DNA of 64,000 nt from Telopea speciosissima (GCF_018873765.1 NC_057926.1:54511378-54575377), one strand, 5' to 3'; positions 46,346-59,377 are shown, counted from the first letter of the stretch. Numbers and translations: made by a program. Notes: generated from the sequence alone by a model not told the origin.

Positions 46346-46567
46346 TTGGATGTGGGTGAACCCTTGAGCATTAGAACAGCCAATCTTGAAGCCATCTCTA
46401 ATGATTATCAAAACATCATTATTGAGAGTGATTGCAAGGATGTTGTTACTCTACTACATCATCGAAGTTCAGATTCGTCTTTGTCTTTGCGTTCTGTAAT
46501 TGATTTGTCCTCCTATTTTATATCTTGTGTTCTCAGTAGGTTTCAAGGGAGATTAACAGCATCCTGA
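46346..46567 (+). mobile_element. RNase H-domain relic of a non-LTR retrotransposon
   Basis: The frame reads IRTANLEAISNDYQNIIIES then DCKDVVTLLHH, which corresponds to the ...NIVIESDCKDVV... strand-helix of the RVT_3 RNase H domain carried by plant LINEs. Only about 70 residues remain, with no reverse transcriptase nearby, so it is a dead fragment. Confidence 0.6.
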
Positions 46568-48330
46568 TTCCTGACATTGTCCTCTAGAAAATTGGGCTTA
46601 ATTCTAATCCATGGAATAGAGAGATACGTTTTTCTCTTTCCACGGGCTCTACACGTTGATTACTAAATAAAAATTTCCCCTTCCTCTCTCATAGGAGGTT
46701 GATGGTGTTTCTCCCCCCCCCCCCCCCCAAAAAAAATCAGAATTGTTGGCTGAAAAATCAGGTCGAGGCCCTGTCTGGGCTCAAGACGGGTTAGGGTGGG
46801 CTCGAATTTGTCGGGCCAAATTGACACCCCTACTCATAGGCCCAGTTTGTCCGGAGGGGTTTTGGTGGGGTGAAATAGTTGCAAGACTTTCCTTATCCAT
46901 CCCCTTAATTATTTCACCATGTACTCCCCTGCAAACCAACAACAGACCTTAATTATTTCCATAAAAAAAATCAGACCTTGATTATTAATAAAAGGGAGTA
47001 GGTTCTTTGTCAGGCAGTGTGAGGCCCCGCATTGGCATGACTAGGAACATCAATATGGGTGGGATATTTCGCATTCATGGGGATGGGGCATTCATTCAAC
47101 GTTGTGAGAGCAAGACAGTTTTTTTTTCCCTTAATATAATTAGTAAAATAATTACTTATGATTATCATCATTTTTTGTGATTAATTAACTATGAACATAA
47201 CATGAGATAGGATAAGCATTTGATTGATATTTTGGGTGGGCCCCATCAGTGTTGTATTTTACACGTGCAAATTATTTGATTGATATTTTGGCTGGGCCCA
47301 TCAAGAAAAGTGATGTGTTTTCCCATGGACAATCGTTTGTGAAGAATGTGAAATATGTGGAACTTAAGGCACTAATGTTGATGGATAAGTATGGTTTGAA
47401 CCCATCAACTAGCTGAATGTATGATTTGGGTGGATTCGTACGATGCAATGTTTTGTCAAAAACAAGATAGATCCGGACGGTTTCAGGGTCCGCTAGGTGG
47501 CCCAGCCAAATGCGAACGGTTCGAGTAATAGGAATCGCCATTGAAATCAGTTTTGTCGCATTCTGATGCCAATTGTTATCCGAATTGGCAAGAATAATCG
47601 GCAATATTATGCAAAGAATTGAACTTAATAAAAAAAACCCCTAAAATTATTAAATTCAATTGGCTAGAATGGGGGAGATCCCTTGACTGAGTTTATGATC
47701 AAGGGATAGGGACGATTCCTTGACCGAGGGGTTCGGATGGTGTTGAGAAAGTATCACGCAAAAGATGGTGGTATTATTGACTTCGTATTATAAGAAACAA
47801 ACATTAATGACCTTAAAATTCTACTCTATAAGTGAAGGAAAACTTTTTTCCTTGTATATGTGTGTTAGACAAGATTACTCTTTTTAAAAAAAAAATAAAT
47901 TAACAGTGATATGGATAACACATGCAAGATTGCCAGGAGGGGTATCGAACTATCAATGTTTTAGCTTGAACCGATTGATCAATAAAAACGGATTGAAATC
48001 CTATCAAACTAATAATGCATCGATAAGAGCCTATTAAGTCAACCTAATAAAAGAACAAATTGAAAAAGATCAAAACCATACTTTGTCTTAAACGGTTTGA
48101 TTTTTATTTAACATAAACCAAATCAAAATCAGATCGAACCGATCAATTGACACCCTAATATCACGACAAGTGATGCCTAATTGTAGATCATAGGCATTTA
48201 TATCACATCACATATTCCTAGCCAGCTTCATACATGTATCTAATTATAAGTTCTAACCCCTTTTCTCCTCCTTTCACTCTGAATCACTGATAAGCGATTA
48301 TGGATTGTGATATTTTAGGGAAAAAGTTAT
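46568..48330. other. Intergenic with repeat debris
   Basis: A C-run (46,712-46,728), GGGCC-rich hAT-like phrases ending AATTGACACCCCTA (46,745-46,832) and AACCGA-type fragments (47,970-48,165, ending ATTGACACCCTAA). No gene recognised. Confidence 0.45.
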
Positions 48331-48331
48331 G

Positions 48332-48445
48332 TCTGGGAGTGCGGCCTACGCCAGCACTCCCATGAGTCTATCTCTTTCCTCCTCATGTGAAAAAACATCT
48401 CTACCCCCTTGTTTTGAGAAAGAAAAAGATAGACATATGGGAGTG
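48332..48445. repeat. Imperfect inverted repeat upstream of the transporter gene
   Basis: AGCACTCCCATGAGTCTATC at 48,352 pairs with GATAGACATATGGGAGTGTG at 48,428 across a spacer of about 55 bases. It lies roughly 400 bp before the transporter start codon. Confidence 0.6.
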
Positions 48446-48848
48446 TGGCCCGGATAGAGAACTACTTCCCAATATTTTATTAAGGAGTCTCTTTCTGAAC
48501 CCTTCGTTTTTGTCCCGTGAAAAAAAGAAAAACTCTTTGGACCTTGTCCCACAAATTTGAAACATTATCTTCTCGAGAATGAACAATGAAGGTTTCCTGT
48601 TATGGTGCTGACGGTGCAGGATTTGATCCCTGCACATCCCAATCCGTTTTCAGCCACTTGGTTACAGATCTAACGACACGTGTCATAATGGTTTTCAGTT
48701 GCCAATCCAATCTATTCTTCTACTTTTGCGTGACTTTCTTTTGTTCACACGGGTAAGAGCCTGAGACTCTCATTTTTCCATTTTGAGGAAGAGAGCGAGG
48801 GACTGTGTGCGAGAGAAGCAAGAGAAGAAGAAGAGAGAAAGCTCGGCC

Positions 48849-51800
48849 ATGGCTTCTCCATCGACATGGAGACGATCATGGAGGACGACGAGCGACCCTG
48901 CTTTCAATTTTTCTTCGTCTGGTGCCTCTTCAGTCTTCTCTTTGTCTTTCTGCAGAAGAATCAGAGAAACCCATATCACCAAATTCTCTTTAGACAACTC
49001 TTCTATGGGGAATTCGAATCCTGAGCTTCCTCCTGCTAGTATTCGGAAGGGCTCGGAGCAGAAACCAGTCCAAATTGGAAAATCGGCCGATGTCATCTTT
49101 TTACTTCCAGCCGATGACGACTCCCCCGTTAAACTGAAAAGTTCTAACTCAATTGCATTTGAAGAGAAGGCGAAGAAGGATAGTCCGTCGGCGTCGAGTC
49201 GAAAGAAATCGAGCAAGAGTTTGAAGTCATTGGCAAGTCGGCCACTGTGGCGCAGGATTTTATTCGCATCCAAGAAATTCAGGAGCATTATCCTGCTCAA
49301 TGTCATCACCATTGTGTACGGTATGCTTCTCCCCTTTGTTATTTTCATTTCTCAGATTTCTTCATTTTGGACTTTAAAGTTAGTTATTGTAAAGATTGAT
49401 GAAAATTGTGAACTTTATGCAATCTTCAAGGATCTCATAGTTCCTTTAACTTTGGTTACTAGCTTGTTCATTCCGCTTAGTTCAATTTATCTGATCTATA
49501 GAATTGAGATTCATAATCCACTTCATTTCTGTCGAATTGAGAGTTTTATATCTTAGTTTGGCTCCTTAATTAAGTCTACTGCGGCCTTTCAGCCAGTAAC
49601 ATCCCAGTTCTGAAAGAGGTCGAAGGAATCATGGATCCATCACTATTCACTTTAGTGCGATTTTCTGTGTCAGCAATCCCATTTTTACCATTTGTGTTGC
49701 GGGCACGAGATGATGTCCAGACTAGAACTGCAGGAATTGAATTGGGTTTTTGGGTCAGTATGGGCTACCTTATGCAGGCCCTTGGCCTACTTACATCTGA
49801 AGCTGGCCGTGCATCGTTTCTTTCCTTGTTCACAGTAAGCACTTGAGCTACTTTGGTCTTTGAGACATATATACTTCATATACTTCTATTAATCATAATT
49901 GAAATTCCATGAGAGCAAATATAAATATGCACTCAGAGAATATCTCTGTTTACTTGAGCAGGTAATTATTGTACCATTGCTAGATGGCATGTTAGGAGCA
50001 ACAGTGCCTGCTCGTACCTGGTTTGGGGCTCTCATGTCTATTGTGGGCATCACAATGCTGGAATCCAGTGGCTCTCCTCCAAGCGTAAGCATTGTTTGGC
50101 TCATTATCAGTGGTTTATCGTTGCCATCTTGTGGAAATAGTACTGGAGTGGTATGAGAAGAAACAATAAGAAAAGCACTATTAAAATGAAGGATATGAAT
50201 GTCAGCAGTTAAGGTAACCATTTCAATTTATTTTATTTTTTCTCAGATATTAACTCACATTCATCTTTTTATCCTCATATTTTCAGGTTGGAGATCTTTT
50301 GAACTTCTTGAGTGCAGTATTTTTTGGTATTCATATGCTTAGAACGGAACATATTTCAAGAAGTACAGAAAAGAAGAATTTCTTACCGCTTCTTGGATAC
50401 GAGGTTAGTTTTCTGGCAGTGAACTATTTCCATCAACTTTACTTAATTAACGTGTTAAAGTTACAAATGATGAATACTTTTTTTGTTTTATTTTCCTACA
50501 TTGTTTGCATAACTACATGGCTTAATTCAGGTCTGCGTTATTGCCTTATTTTCAACAATATGGTATTTCATTAGTGTATGGCTTGGTGGCTCACAAGAAT
50601 TGGATCCAACATCTTTGACATGGAGCATGGTGTGGGACTGGATGGTTGTGTTTCCATGGATACCCGCACTCTACACAGGTGTATTTACCACTGGGTTAAG
50701 CCTATGGGTAGAGGTATGTACCTCATTACGCATTCTACTCTAAGAACAAGCTTGGCTAATTCGAGAGTTCATATTTCCTCTTTTCTAAGGAAATAAATGA
50801 TGCTTTATCTAGCTATTGCTATTTATCGTATTACTTTAGAATGGTATTTCTAAGAAGTAAGCATTGGAGACCATTTAAAACCTTTTAAGATCCTTTTTTT
50901 TAAGAGTTTGTAGCCTTCTGAAGAAAGAATCATGTGATATAGGTTACTGAAGGAAAAATCAATATTTGATGGTTCTATAGATATAGGCCTGTGGATAGGT
51001 ATAGCAACCCAAGAGGTTGTGTTTTAGGTATTACAAATATTTCTCTCTAAATGAGGATTTACGACTAAAAAGTGCGTGCAAGGGATGACACAATTTTAGA
51101 GTGGTTACACCCCAATCGTGCCCATGTCCACTATCAAAGACCTTCCTGCCTTTGGATTTCCATTATCACAGTTGGATTTCAATGCCAATCAAACCACCTT
51201 ACAAATCACTTTGCGCTTGTGGAGAACACCCTCTCCCAATTACTCTTCAATTTGAACAAAGAACAAATGCAAAAATATGCCTCTCAATAGGATACATATT
51301 CCAATCAATATCTCACTTGTTCTCTCAACTTTTAAAACCCAAAAATATATCCCAATTAGGTTCAAGTAGATGGTTTCCCTTTAGCTGGTTGTGAGAGTCT
51401 CAAGTCCTCAATTTATAGGCCAAAACACCCCTCTTACAAGACCTAGCCATTATGGGTAGTTGGGGGGAGGGGGCTAAAACTGGCCTGATTGAATATCAGA
51501 TGTAGGGTCCGGACATCCCTTGAGTCGAAAGTGGCCATTAGGCTACCATTGGACTCAAACAGTTCAAATTATGACTGTTGGGGACAGGTCATTGGGATGC
51601 TCGGTCTCATCATCCGGACTCCCCTTTGCTTGGGACTGAAGACAATGTCAAAAAGACATGTTCTCAGGCTGGACACGTCCCTAGTTCATCTGGATATCCC
51701 TTGTACTCACCAGACATCCCTTAGGGACTGAAGACATGTCAAAATGACATTCTTCAAGGATAGACATCCCTTGGGCCTACCGGACGTCCCTTGAACCAAC

Positions 51801-54800
51801 CAGATGTTCAGTCTACAGTTTTTGCAGAATCCGGTTTCAGCTTGGACTAGTGTCCACCCTTGATTGTAAGCCACTCGTTCGACTTGGTCAACTCCCCATT
51901 GGGTTGTTTGACCTCTATGAGCACATAGGTGGCTTATTCTACCGAAATACGAGGGTTTAAAGGTTGCGAGACAATTACATAGGATTTTACATGTTTAATA
52001 CAAAAAGCAAACTATCCTATGTCTGATGAAGCTTCTTGGTTTGATCATTTTGTTTTTCAGATGTTTTGATACAACCATGACTTGATGAAGCTCCTTGTTG
52101 TTGCTCCAAGCTCCAATTTGCTCTTTGACTTCCTATGCTTGATTTTGACCTTCCAACCTTGCTTGATGCTTGACAAAGTCCACCCTTGAGCTGTGGGAAC
52201 ATTTCTAAGTTTACACTCAAGAAACAACATTAGTATTCCCCAACCATCCTTCCAGTGTTTAGATCAACACCAAAACACATTGGCAAAAGACAATATGCCA
52301 GTATGGTATTCATGAGAAGCAAGGAGCTCAAATATATTTTAAAATTAATATTTGATGGTGGTCATCCTCTAAGGCAACTCATCTCCATTAAGTGGTTGCC
52401 TCCTCCAAATGGCTACAAACCTGGTTATGATCCATCTTTCTATCCAACTTGGGGGCGACAGTAGGTTTCCTTGTTTGTCATGTGAATGGTTTCTCTATTA
52501 TGTTCAAGGGGGTTTCAATTGGCCTTAGCTCCATTAACATAGCAGAACACGGAGTGATATTCTTATTATGCTGAAAGAACTGGGCTTAAAAAAGATATGA
52601 TTAGACTAGAAGGCCACTTGATGATTGTGACCAACACTATTCTAGGTAAGCTGAAGCCCGTTTATGTATTGTTAGTTTAGATGTTATCTATGCATATGTA
52701 ATTTTAATCTAGATAGGATCAGATCAGCATCTTGTTGAAAACCTATAATTTGAATTGGATTTGGATCAAAATCCTATGACAGTCCTAGATTGGATACATG
52801 GGTTTGAAGATGAAAGTCCTATTTTCTACAGGTTATTATATCATCCTTATTTCTGGAAGAAATTTTATTGCACCTTTTCCATTTCATGTTTGCATTGAAT
52901 TGGGGTCAAACAGAACAAATTTATTGAGCTTTGGTTTCTATGTTTTCTGCAAAGCTGGAAAAGAGTTGGATATTTTTTAGAGAGAATATCTTTCTATAGC
53001 TTCTGTGTTTTAAATATCATTTTTAATGGAAAAAATGGTGAGGGAAGGGATGTCACTTGGAAGGATTGTGTTCAAGTTGATCCATAGAAGAACAATTCAT
53101 GTGGTACAATGTTTGTGGAAAAAGTATGTACAAATAATGGATATATATCAATTGACATTGGATGCTCATATAATCGCGTTCTTTCACATCTTCGCAAGCG
53201 CAACCCCTCAGGGATGAATAATAAAGGGATGGTAAGTCGTTTTTTTGCTTATTCTCAAATTTGTTTAATATTTTTAATAATCTTCTTAAGTTCTTGGGAT
53301 TTCTATGTAACTCAGAAATAATCTAGGCTATATAGTTCATTTGGGGGTGATATTGAGCTTCAAGAAATAGTGAATGGTCTCATCAATGCACAAGTGTATA
53401 ATTCCCCAGGAATTACAATTGTTATTTGCTTTAATTGAACCCGCTATGATTCATGGTGCGGTTTGATTTTCAAAACATTGGCCTCATGTGGATGATGGAT
53501 GGAGAATCAGTCAATTATTTTGTCTGGGTTCGGTTTTCTGAAAATTTAGTTGGAAGTGATCCGGGAACCATGCATCAATTAGCCAAAGGATCAAGTTCCA
53601 TGGAGGAATGTTCCTCTGCTACTATATGGAAGTAGCAACTAGTTGAGTTGGATGCGGTTTTGTTTTTGCATACTTTGGGCCAATAGGTGAATGTCTTGGT
53701 TAGGGCTGAGCAATTTTCCTGGGAAATTGAGCTTGCTCATGCTAGAAGGATCAGATTAAGGGTGATTCTACAAGTGTGTACGAGTTGGGTGGACTTTAAA
53801 TATTTTTGAACATTATTAGGTAGGTTCCTCTTTGAATTCTTTTTTGAGAACTTCAATCCAGTGATCATGAGATTTTAAAAAATATATATTTTGAGGTTTA
53901 TGAGAAGATTAAAATGAGGGCGGGCCTTGGTGCAACGGTAAAGGTTGCTCCATTGTGACCAAGTGGTCATGGGTTCGAGTCTGGAAACAGCCTCTCTGCG
54001 AAAGCAGGGGTAAGGCTGCGTACGATATGACCCTCCCCAGACCCCGCAGTGGCTGGAGCCTTATGCACTGGGTTACGACCTTTGTATGAGCAGATTAAAA
54101 CAGCAGTAGTGCATTATTAGATATTTTCTGTAGGGATTTTGTAGTTCAAAATAGCAGTAGTACATTGTATTATTAGTCTTAAAGGACAGATGACTGGACA
54201 TTTGTGATGAGAAAGAATGACGCTCTATAGAGTTAAGAAGCTGAGCAGACTTAAAATGGTAGTAATGCTAAAAGTGCATTCAAATTATAAGTCTCATGGC
54301 CATGAACAAAAGAGGTTCTAAATGGGCATTGTAGGTGATAGTATGTGTATATATGACAAACTGAAAGGACATTCAACTATGAGAAAAATGAATTGTATTA
54401 TTGAAAAATTCATCCTTTGGTACCCAACTGAAAACCTTCAAAGATTTGTGTCTTATGATCATTACTTGTAGAATGATAAAATTTTCATATAGCTCCTTGA
54501 AACATGCACAATTATAGGTTTAAAAACATTAAAATCGCCACTTATTTCATTTCACGGATAATTTTGAATCAAATAGGTGTAATTCAAACTCAGAGAAGTT
54601 GAGTTAATCACAAAGCTTACTTATTTTAGGCCTTCACCCATGATTGCACAAAATTAGGTTGTAACCAGTTTTATTTGGTTTCAGATGGCTGCCATGCGTG
54701 ATGTGTCAGCAACAGATACAGCTATTATATATGGTCTAGAACCACTTTGGGGTGCTGGTTTTGCATGGTTTCTCCTTGGTGAAAGGTGGGGCACTGCTGG

Positions 54801-55701
54801 ATGGATTGGGGCTGCTCTCATACTTGGTAAAATAATATCTCCCTTGCATCTCTGCTCACATCGTTAAAATAATATCTCCCTTGAATTTCTGTTTTCTATT
54901 TAAATTAAATTTTAAAGTAGGAACCTTGATCATTATTCTTACTTAATATCCATATTTAAGGACCTGGGCAAGATAGCAGGGAAGGGTCCTGATGACTTTT
55001 CCCTTGACATTGGAGTAGAATTTTTTTGGTTAGTTGGGGCAAAACTGTACTTTTATTACATGCATTTTGAATATTTTCATTAAGAATTCAGATGCTATTT
55101 GAAAATTCAAAAGAACTAATCATGTGTAAAATTTGAGGAAAGTTTGGTTCATGGAAGACCTATTCTGCCACTCTGTTGATCAAAAGTCGGGACGTTGCTC
55201 CTTATAGGGTTGTTTTAGTCAAACTCCATTTTTATGAGTTCCATTTCCCAAATCTTTTGGTTTCCCAAACCCCAAATAAGAAAGTTTCTCCCTTAGATGG
55301 ATGGAAATGGAACTTTCCATTATTCATCTCTTTCTTTTTTTTTTTGGGAGGGGGGGCGCTGTGGGGATATGTGACAATATCTATCATGGGTTTCTGATGC
55401 AGTGATCTCATCATACTTGCTCTTTCTATTTAGGATTTTCTTCCCCTCCCTTGTACTCAGTGAAATTAATTATGTTCTCTTTTCTCTGAAAATATACAAT
55501 CTGTGTTTATATTGCTTCATTGTAGGTGGCAGCTTAATGGTGCAGATCCTTGGGTCAACAACTACTGATAGATCCAAGGAACATAATAGTGGGCAAAGTG
55601 ATCACATACTGAGTATAGATAAGCGAAATGGTTTCATAGCCTCTCCAGTTGTTGTCAGCTCAAAAAAGTCTGTTCCAGATCTGTCAAAGAAGAAGAAGTA
55701 G
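48849..55701 (+). CDS. EamA-domain (drug/metabolite transporter superfamily) membrane transporter
   Basis: Seven exons: 48,849-49,320, 49,593-49,834, 49,962-50,084, 50,287-50,403, 50,531-50,713, 54,685-54,826 and 55,526-55,701. All introns are GT-AG and the phases close to 1,455 bp, 484 residues. The ATG at 48,849 ([11 protein letters not shown]) is the first ATG in frame. Residues 1-145 are Ser/Arg/Lys-rich and look like an organelle, probably plastid, targeting region. Ten hydrophobic segments follow in the two five-helix halves of EamA proteins, including [81 protein letters not shown] and [20 protein letters not shown]. The LEP..GA.FAW..LGE segment near the end is the EamA hallmark. The substrate is unknown. 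A hydrophilic Lys-rich tail ([10 protein letters not shown]) ends the protein. Intron 5 is about 4 kb and holds repeats. Confidence 0.9.
50960..52480. mobile_element. Repeat-derived DNA inside transporter intron 5
   Basis: Contains repeated GGACATCCCTTG-like phrases (51,512, 51,698, 51,763, 51,783). A plus-strand stretch at 52,375-52,440 encodes [18 protein letters not shown], resembling the linker before the RNase H domain of plant LINEs. Boundaries are not clear. No splice-compatible exon of the host gene was found here. Confidence 0.35.
53899..54100 (+). mobile_element. Au-type SINE with 16-bp target-site duplication
   Basis: The body at 53,915-54,084 starts GAGGGCGGGCCTTGGTGCAA, with an A box (TGGTGCAACGGTA) and a B box (GGGTTCGAGTCT) of an internal RNA polymerase III promoter. 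It continues with CAGCCTCTCTGCGAAAGCAG and ends TGGGTTACGACCTTTG, all characteristic of the plant Au SINE. TATGAGAAGATTAAAA (53,899-53,914) and TATGAGCAGATTAAAA (54,085-54,100) flank it directly, a 16-bp duplication with one mismatch. It lies in intron 5 of the transporter gene, same strand. Confidence 0.95.
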
Positions 55702-56172
55702 GTTGATTCACTGGTATTGTCCTAATCTTGTAGTTCATGTGAAGCTTCTATATTATCTCTTACATAGTGTATCTAACACTGATAATTCCGAGATCTGTAT
55801 TGCCCCGGGAGTTCTAGGCCTTTTGCCCTTCCTATACATGTATATAAATAACTGCACAGATAATTGTGCCCTTACGTATATAAATAAAATTTTAAAGGAG
55901 CTTTATAATCTGTCTTCTCCTCATTTTTGTTATAACGAAGCAGTGATAATGACAATTGCACCAACCTTCTACAGTTGGTGCAGTAGCAAAACTTGGCCAC
56001 ACCTAAATAATTAAGACATAATTTGAATGATCACACATCAAATTTCAAGACAGGCTCAAGTAAATAGCCTCCCTAATGTTACTTAGATTTTTACCATCAA
56101 ACCAAAGCTTTGAGGATATTTTATTCTTTTGGCTATGACATCTTAGCTCAAACAAAGAAATATATCTTAGTC
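55702..56172. other. 3' flanks between two convergent genes
   Basis: The transporter ends at 55,701 and the P450 stop is at 56,173 on the other strand, so their 3' untranslated regions face each other over about 470 bp. AATAAA-like signals occur near 55,885. No further gene. Confidence 0.5.
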
Positions 56173-56903
56173 TTAATCATAGAGATGGGAAGGAAGTCGG
56201 GGGCTAACGAGGACTTCCAATGGAAATTGCTTGGGGAGTGTTAAACCAGTGCCCTCTGTCAGATCCACAGGCTGACCAAAGGGTGTTTGTAGATTGAACC
56301 CATGGAGCAATCGGGCAACCGTCATACTCATGGTCTGGAGTGCAAACAAGATCCCCGGGCAAGATCTTCTGCCCGACCCGAAAGGAATAAACTCAAAGTT
56401 GTTCCCCCTTACATCTACTTCAGCATGGCTTGTAAGAAATCTCTCTGGCTGGAATTCCAAAGGGTTTGACCACACACGTGGGTCTCGATGTATCTTCCAA
56501 GCGTTCACTAACACACGTGTTCCTTTTCGGACTCTGAAGCCACTTGAAAAGTTGCAGTCTTCCATGGCTTCATGAGGAACTAAGAGTGGTCCTGCAGGGT
56601 ACAGACGAAGTGTTTCCTTGATTATTGCTTGGAGATACACAAGCTTATCAATGTCTTTTTCTTCCACATTCCTATCTTTCCCAACATGGAAGTCCAATTC
56701 ATCTTGAGCCTTTGTTAAGACTTTCTTGTGGTTTAGTAATAGAGAAAGAAGCCATGAAAGGGACATCGCAGTGGTATCCGTGGCAGCTATGATCATATTC
56801 TGCAAAATAGATGTCAATTTACTGTAAATAGGAACTTGAACACAATGGTTCTTGTAAAGCTAGTGTTGCTCCCTCCCTTTTCCCCTTAATTTGGTAAAGC
56901 CCT

Positions 56904-56934
<31 letters not shown>

Positions 56935-58703
56935 TGTGTGTGGTTTGAGTAAAGTAAAGATGAGGTGCCCAATCTTTGTGAGAAGGACCTTTGGGCCGGG
57001 TGCCCCTTTTTCGAAAAGGGTCATTTGGGGTTCTGTAAAACTAAGCTCGCAAGGAACCCCAAATGACACTTTTCAAATAAGAGGCACCCCAATGGTGCCC
57101 ACATTTGTAATATATTAATTCATATATTATAAATTTTAAATGTCTCCCACATTTGTTATATAATATATATTATATATGAAGATAATAAGTGATATATATT
57201 TTATTATAATGTTATTTTAAGTAAAATTGATAATTTTCTCTTTGGCCAGTCCAATCTATGCATCTCCCTTCCCCCACCCCATGATCAGGGCCACTAAGGG
57301 TCAGCTCGACCTGGGGAAATTATCTCCTCCAGTTCCCTGCCTGGCCCAGTAATAAAAGGGCGGGGGGAGGGGGTGGACTCCACTCAGGCAGAGTGTTTGG
57401 GCAGGCATAGGGTGGTCATTGCGCCCTTATTACAGGCACTAGGGGAATTGGGCTGGGCATGGAATTGGAGGGCACAAAGATCCTCCGGCCCAACCCTAAG
57501 GGTGTTGGATTTTCCATGCCCTGAGTCAGGGTCAGGTCAAGCCTGGATCTAGCTAAGGAGACTCAAGGTTGGGTTAGGGTTTTATAAAGCCTGGTCCCGA
57601 CCCGATCCTATTGCAGCCCTATTAGAAACCTTTCACCCCATCCATGGTGAATAAATAAAGGAGAAAAAAACAAGAGCGAGTTCAACAGTAACACTACTTA
57701 CCAGTGCGGTGGCTTTAACAACTGAATCACGATCATGACCGTGTAATTGAGCATGTTCTTCAAGAATTGAAAGCATCACATCAATGAAGTCTTGTTCATC
57801 ACTATGAGACTTTCCAGAGAGTCTCTTTTGTTGATGTTCTTGGAGCCAGCTCTCAGCAAGTGCGTCCATCTCCTTACCAGTCTTCTTCATTGCCCTTTGT
57901 TGCCCATCCCAATCTAACCATGATAGGAAGCTTGGAAGCACATCTGATGCAACCGAAACACCAATAATTTTAAAGAAATCAACTATGGTAGTTTGGATCC
58001 TCTGGACCTCTTCGTTGTTCTCGTCATGAACAATACTCATATATCGTTTTCCCACAACCATCTTGAGTACAATATTCATGGTTAGATCTCGAAACAATCT
58101 ATTCATTTCCACCTTAATCTGATTCCTGTTAATGTTTCTCACCCAAAGCCCAAATAAATCTTTAATAAAATTGTCGATCTCTGCATATCTGACGTGCTTG
58201 AGTGACTCGAGCCGGCGGTTCGAGAGTAGTTCGAGAACAACCCACTTGCGTACTTCACGCCAGTAAGGTCCATAGGGTGCCAAACCGAAAAGTGCATAAT
58301 CATAGCTCAAGTGGTTGCTTGAAGCACTTGTTGGACGGCTTGCAAGAGCCCTATCGTTTATGGTGAAGCATTCCTTGGCTAACTCCCAGTTGCTGATCAC
58401 AAGTGTTCGATGGACACCAAATCGGACAGTGAATGCTGGTCCGTGCTTGTCGGCCATGGCTGCAAGTGTTCGAAAGAGGGGCTGAGGGGTTGTTAACTGA
58501 AGGAGGTGACCGATTATAGGCCATGCCCCAGGTGGTTCTGGGGCCTCTGTGGCCTTACTCTTGTTAAAAAAGGTACGTTTTGTGATCCATAGATGGTAGA
58601 AGAGAGCTAGAGCTAATAGTCCACCTATGGCTTGGAATTGGAGCAGCAACTCCATTGAAAGGCTTGCTTCAGATTTGAGAAGAGGAAGGGGAGAAGAAAG
58701 CAT
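56173..58703 (-). CDS. Cytochrome P450, CYP82 family
   Basis: Two exons on the minus strand, 58,703-57,702 and 56,799-56,173, with a phase-0 GT-AG intron of 902 bp. This gives 542 residues from the first ATG, or 526 from the Met at 58,655, which begins MELLLQFQAIGG like CYP82 proteins and is the more likely start. Features in 542-residue numbering: N-terminal membrane anchor (about 17-40), proline hinge PEPPGAWPIIGHL (55-67), I-helix AATDTT (339-344), K-helix ETLR (396-399), FQPERF (451-456 region), and heme loop FGSGRRSCPG (474-483) with Cys481 as iron ligand. All key residues are intact. CYP82 enzymes hydroxylate specialised metabolites (alkaloids, flavones, homoterpenes, coumarins) at the endoplasmic reticulum with P450 reductase. 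The substrate here cannot be told. The intron contains two foldback elements. Confidence 0.93.
56904..56942. repeat. GA/GT microsatellite in the P450 intron
   Basis: A GA dinucleotide run followed by GTGTGTGTG within the single intron of the P450 gene. Confidence 0.85.
56998..57094. mobile_element. Foldback MITE in the P450 intron
   Basis: GGGTGCCCC...AAAAGGG followed by TCATTTGGGGTTC at the left pairs with GAACCCCAAATGA followed by CACTTTTC...GGCACCCC at the right, around a loop CTGTAAAACTAAGCTCGCAAG. It is short, with no coding capacity. Confidence 0.7.
57318..57475. mobile_element. Second foldback element in the P450 intron
   Basis: TTATCTCCTCCAGTTCCCTG at the left answers GGAATTGGAGGGC near 57,460-57,473. 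CCCAGTAATAAAAGGGCG answers CGCCCTTATTAC nearer the centre. It is followed to about 57,625 by hAT-like phrases ending TTGCAGCCCTA. Confidence 0.55.
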
Positions 58704-59370
58704 AATTTAACCATCTCAGCTGCAAGAATTGTGATGTGATGTTTCAACTATAGGACACTGAAACGTGGTTCGTGATGGTTAGGCATGTCCGCAAGAGTGG
58801 GGGCTACCTTAGAATGAGACTAGAGAGGCTACAAGTTGAACAAGTGGCCGACATCCATAAGGGCGCTTAGTGTGTGAATGCCTTATATCGCCAAATTTTT
58901 CACGTGCTTTTGGGGCCTCTATGGCCGTGTTCTTCTTTTCTTTTTCTTACTTCTCTTTCTTTCTTTCTTTGTCTTTTTTTTGGTTAATTAGATTTTATTC
59001 ATGAAAGGGAGCGGAGCTCGGAATTACTGTTCCGTCAATCTTGAAATGGAATTTAAGTAAATCGTTCTTTTCGGAATAGATAGGGTCTTCCCAACTAAGG
59101 AGTCACTACTATAGAGTTGCAATTCTTTTGGAACAAATTGAAAATAACAATTCAAAAAACTAAGAAGAAATATGGGAGATGTCCTCAACCACTGGTTGAA
59201 TGAGAAATGGGACAGCTGTACTATTCTCCGAGGTTAAGAAATAAGCTTTTCTTACAATCAGATTCCATCACAAGATGGTTTAAAGATTCGGAAATCGCTT
59301 CTATGGTAGCAAACTGAAACCTTAATGGCTCAGATATAGCCTCAGAGACATGGCCATGGTGATCTTTGAT
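58704..59370. other. P450 upstream region
   Basis: Probable promoter of the P450 gene. A GATATAAGG sequence on the minus strand near 58,882-58,890 is a possible TATA box. 58,930-58,985 is a CT/TTTC-rich stretch. No other gene seen. Confidence 0.35.
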
Positions 59371-59377
59371 AAAAATT

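Noticed and set aside
48783-48848. N-terminal extension of the EamA transporter
   Set aside because: The upstream part opens with TTG rather than ATG. The first ATG in frame is at 48,849.
53930-54010. tRNA-like A and B boxes suggesting a tRNA gene
   Set aside because: They are the internal promoter of the Au SINE. There is no cloverleaf, and a target duplication flanks the whole element.
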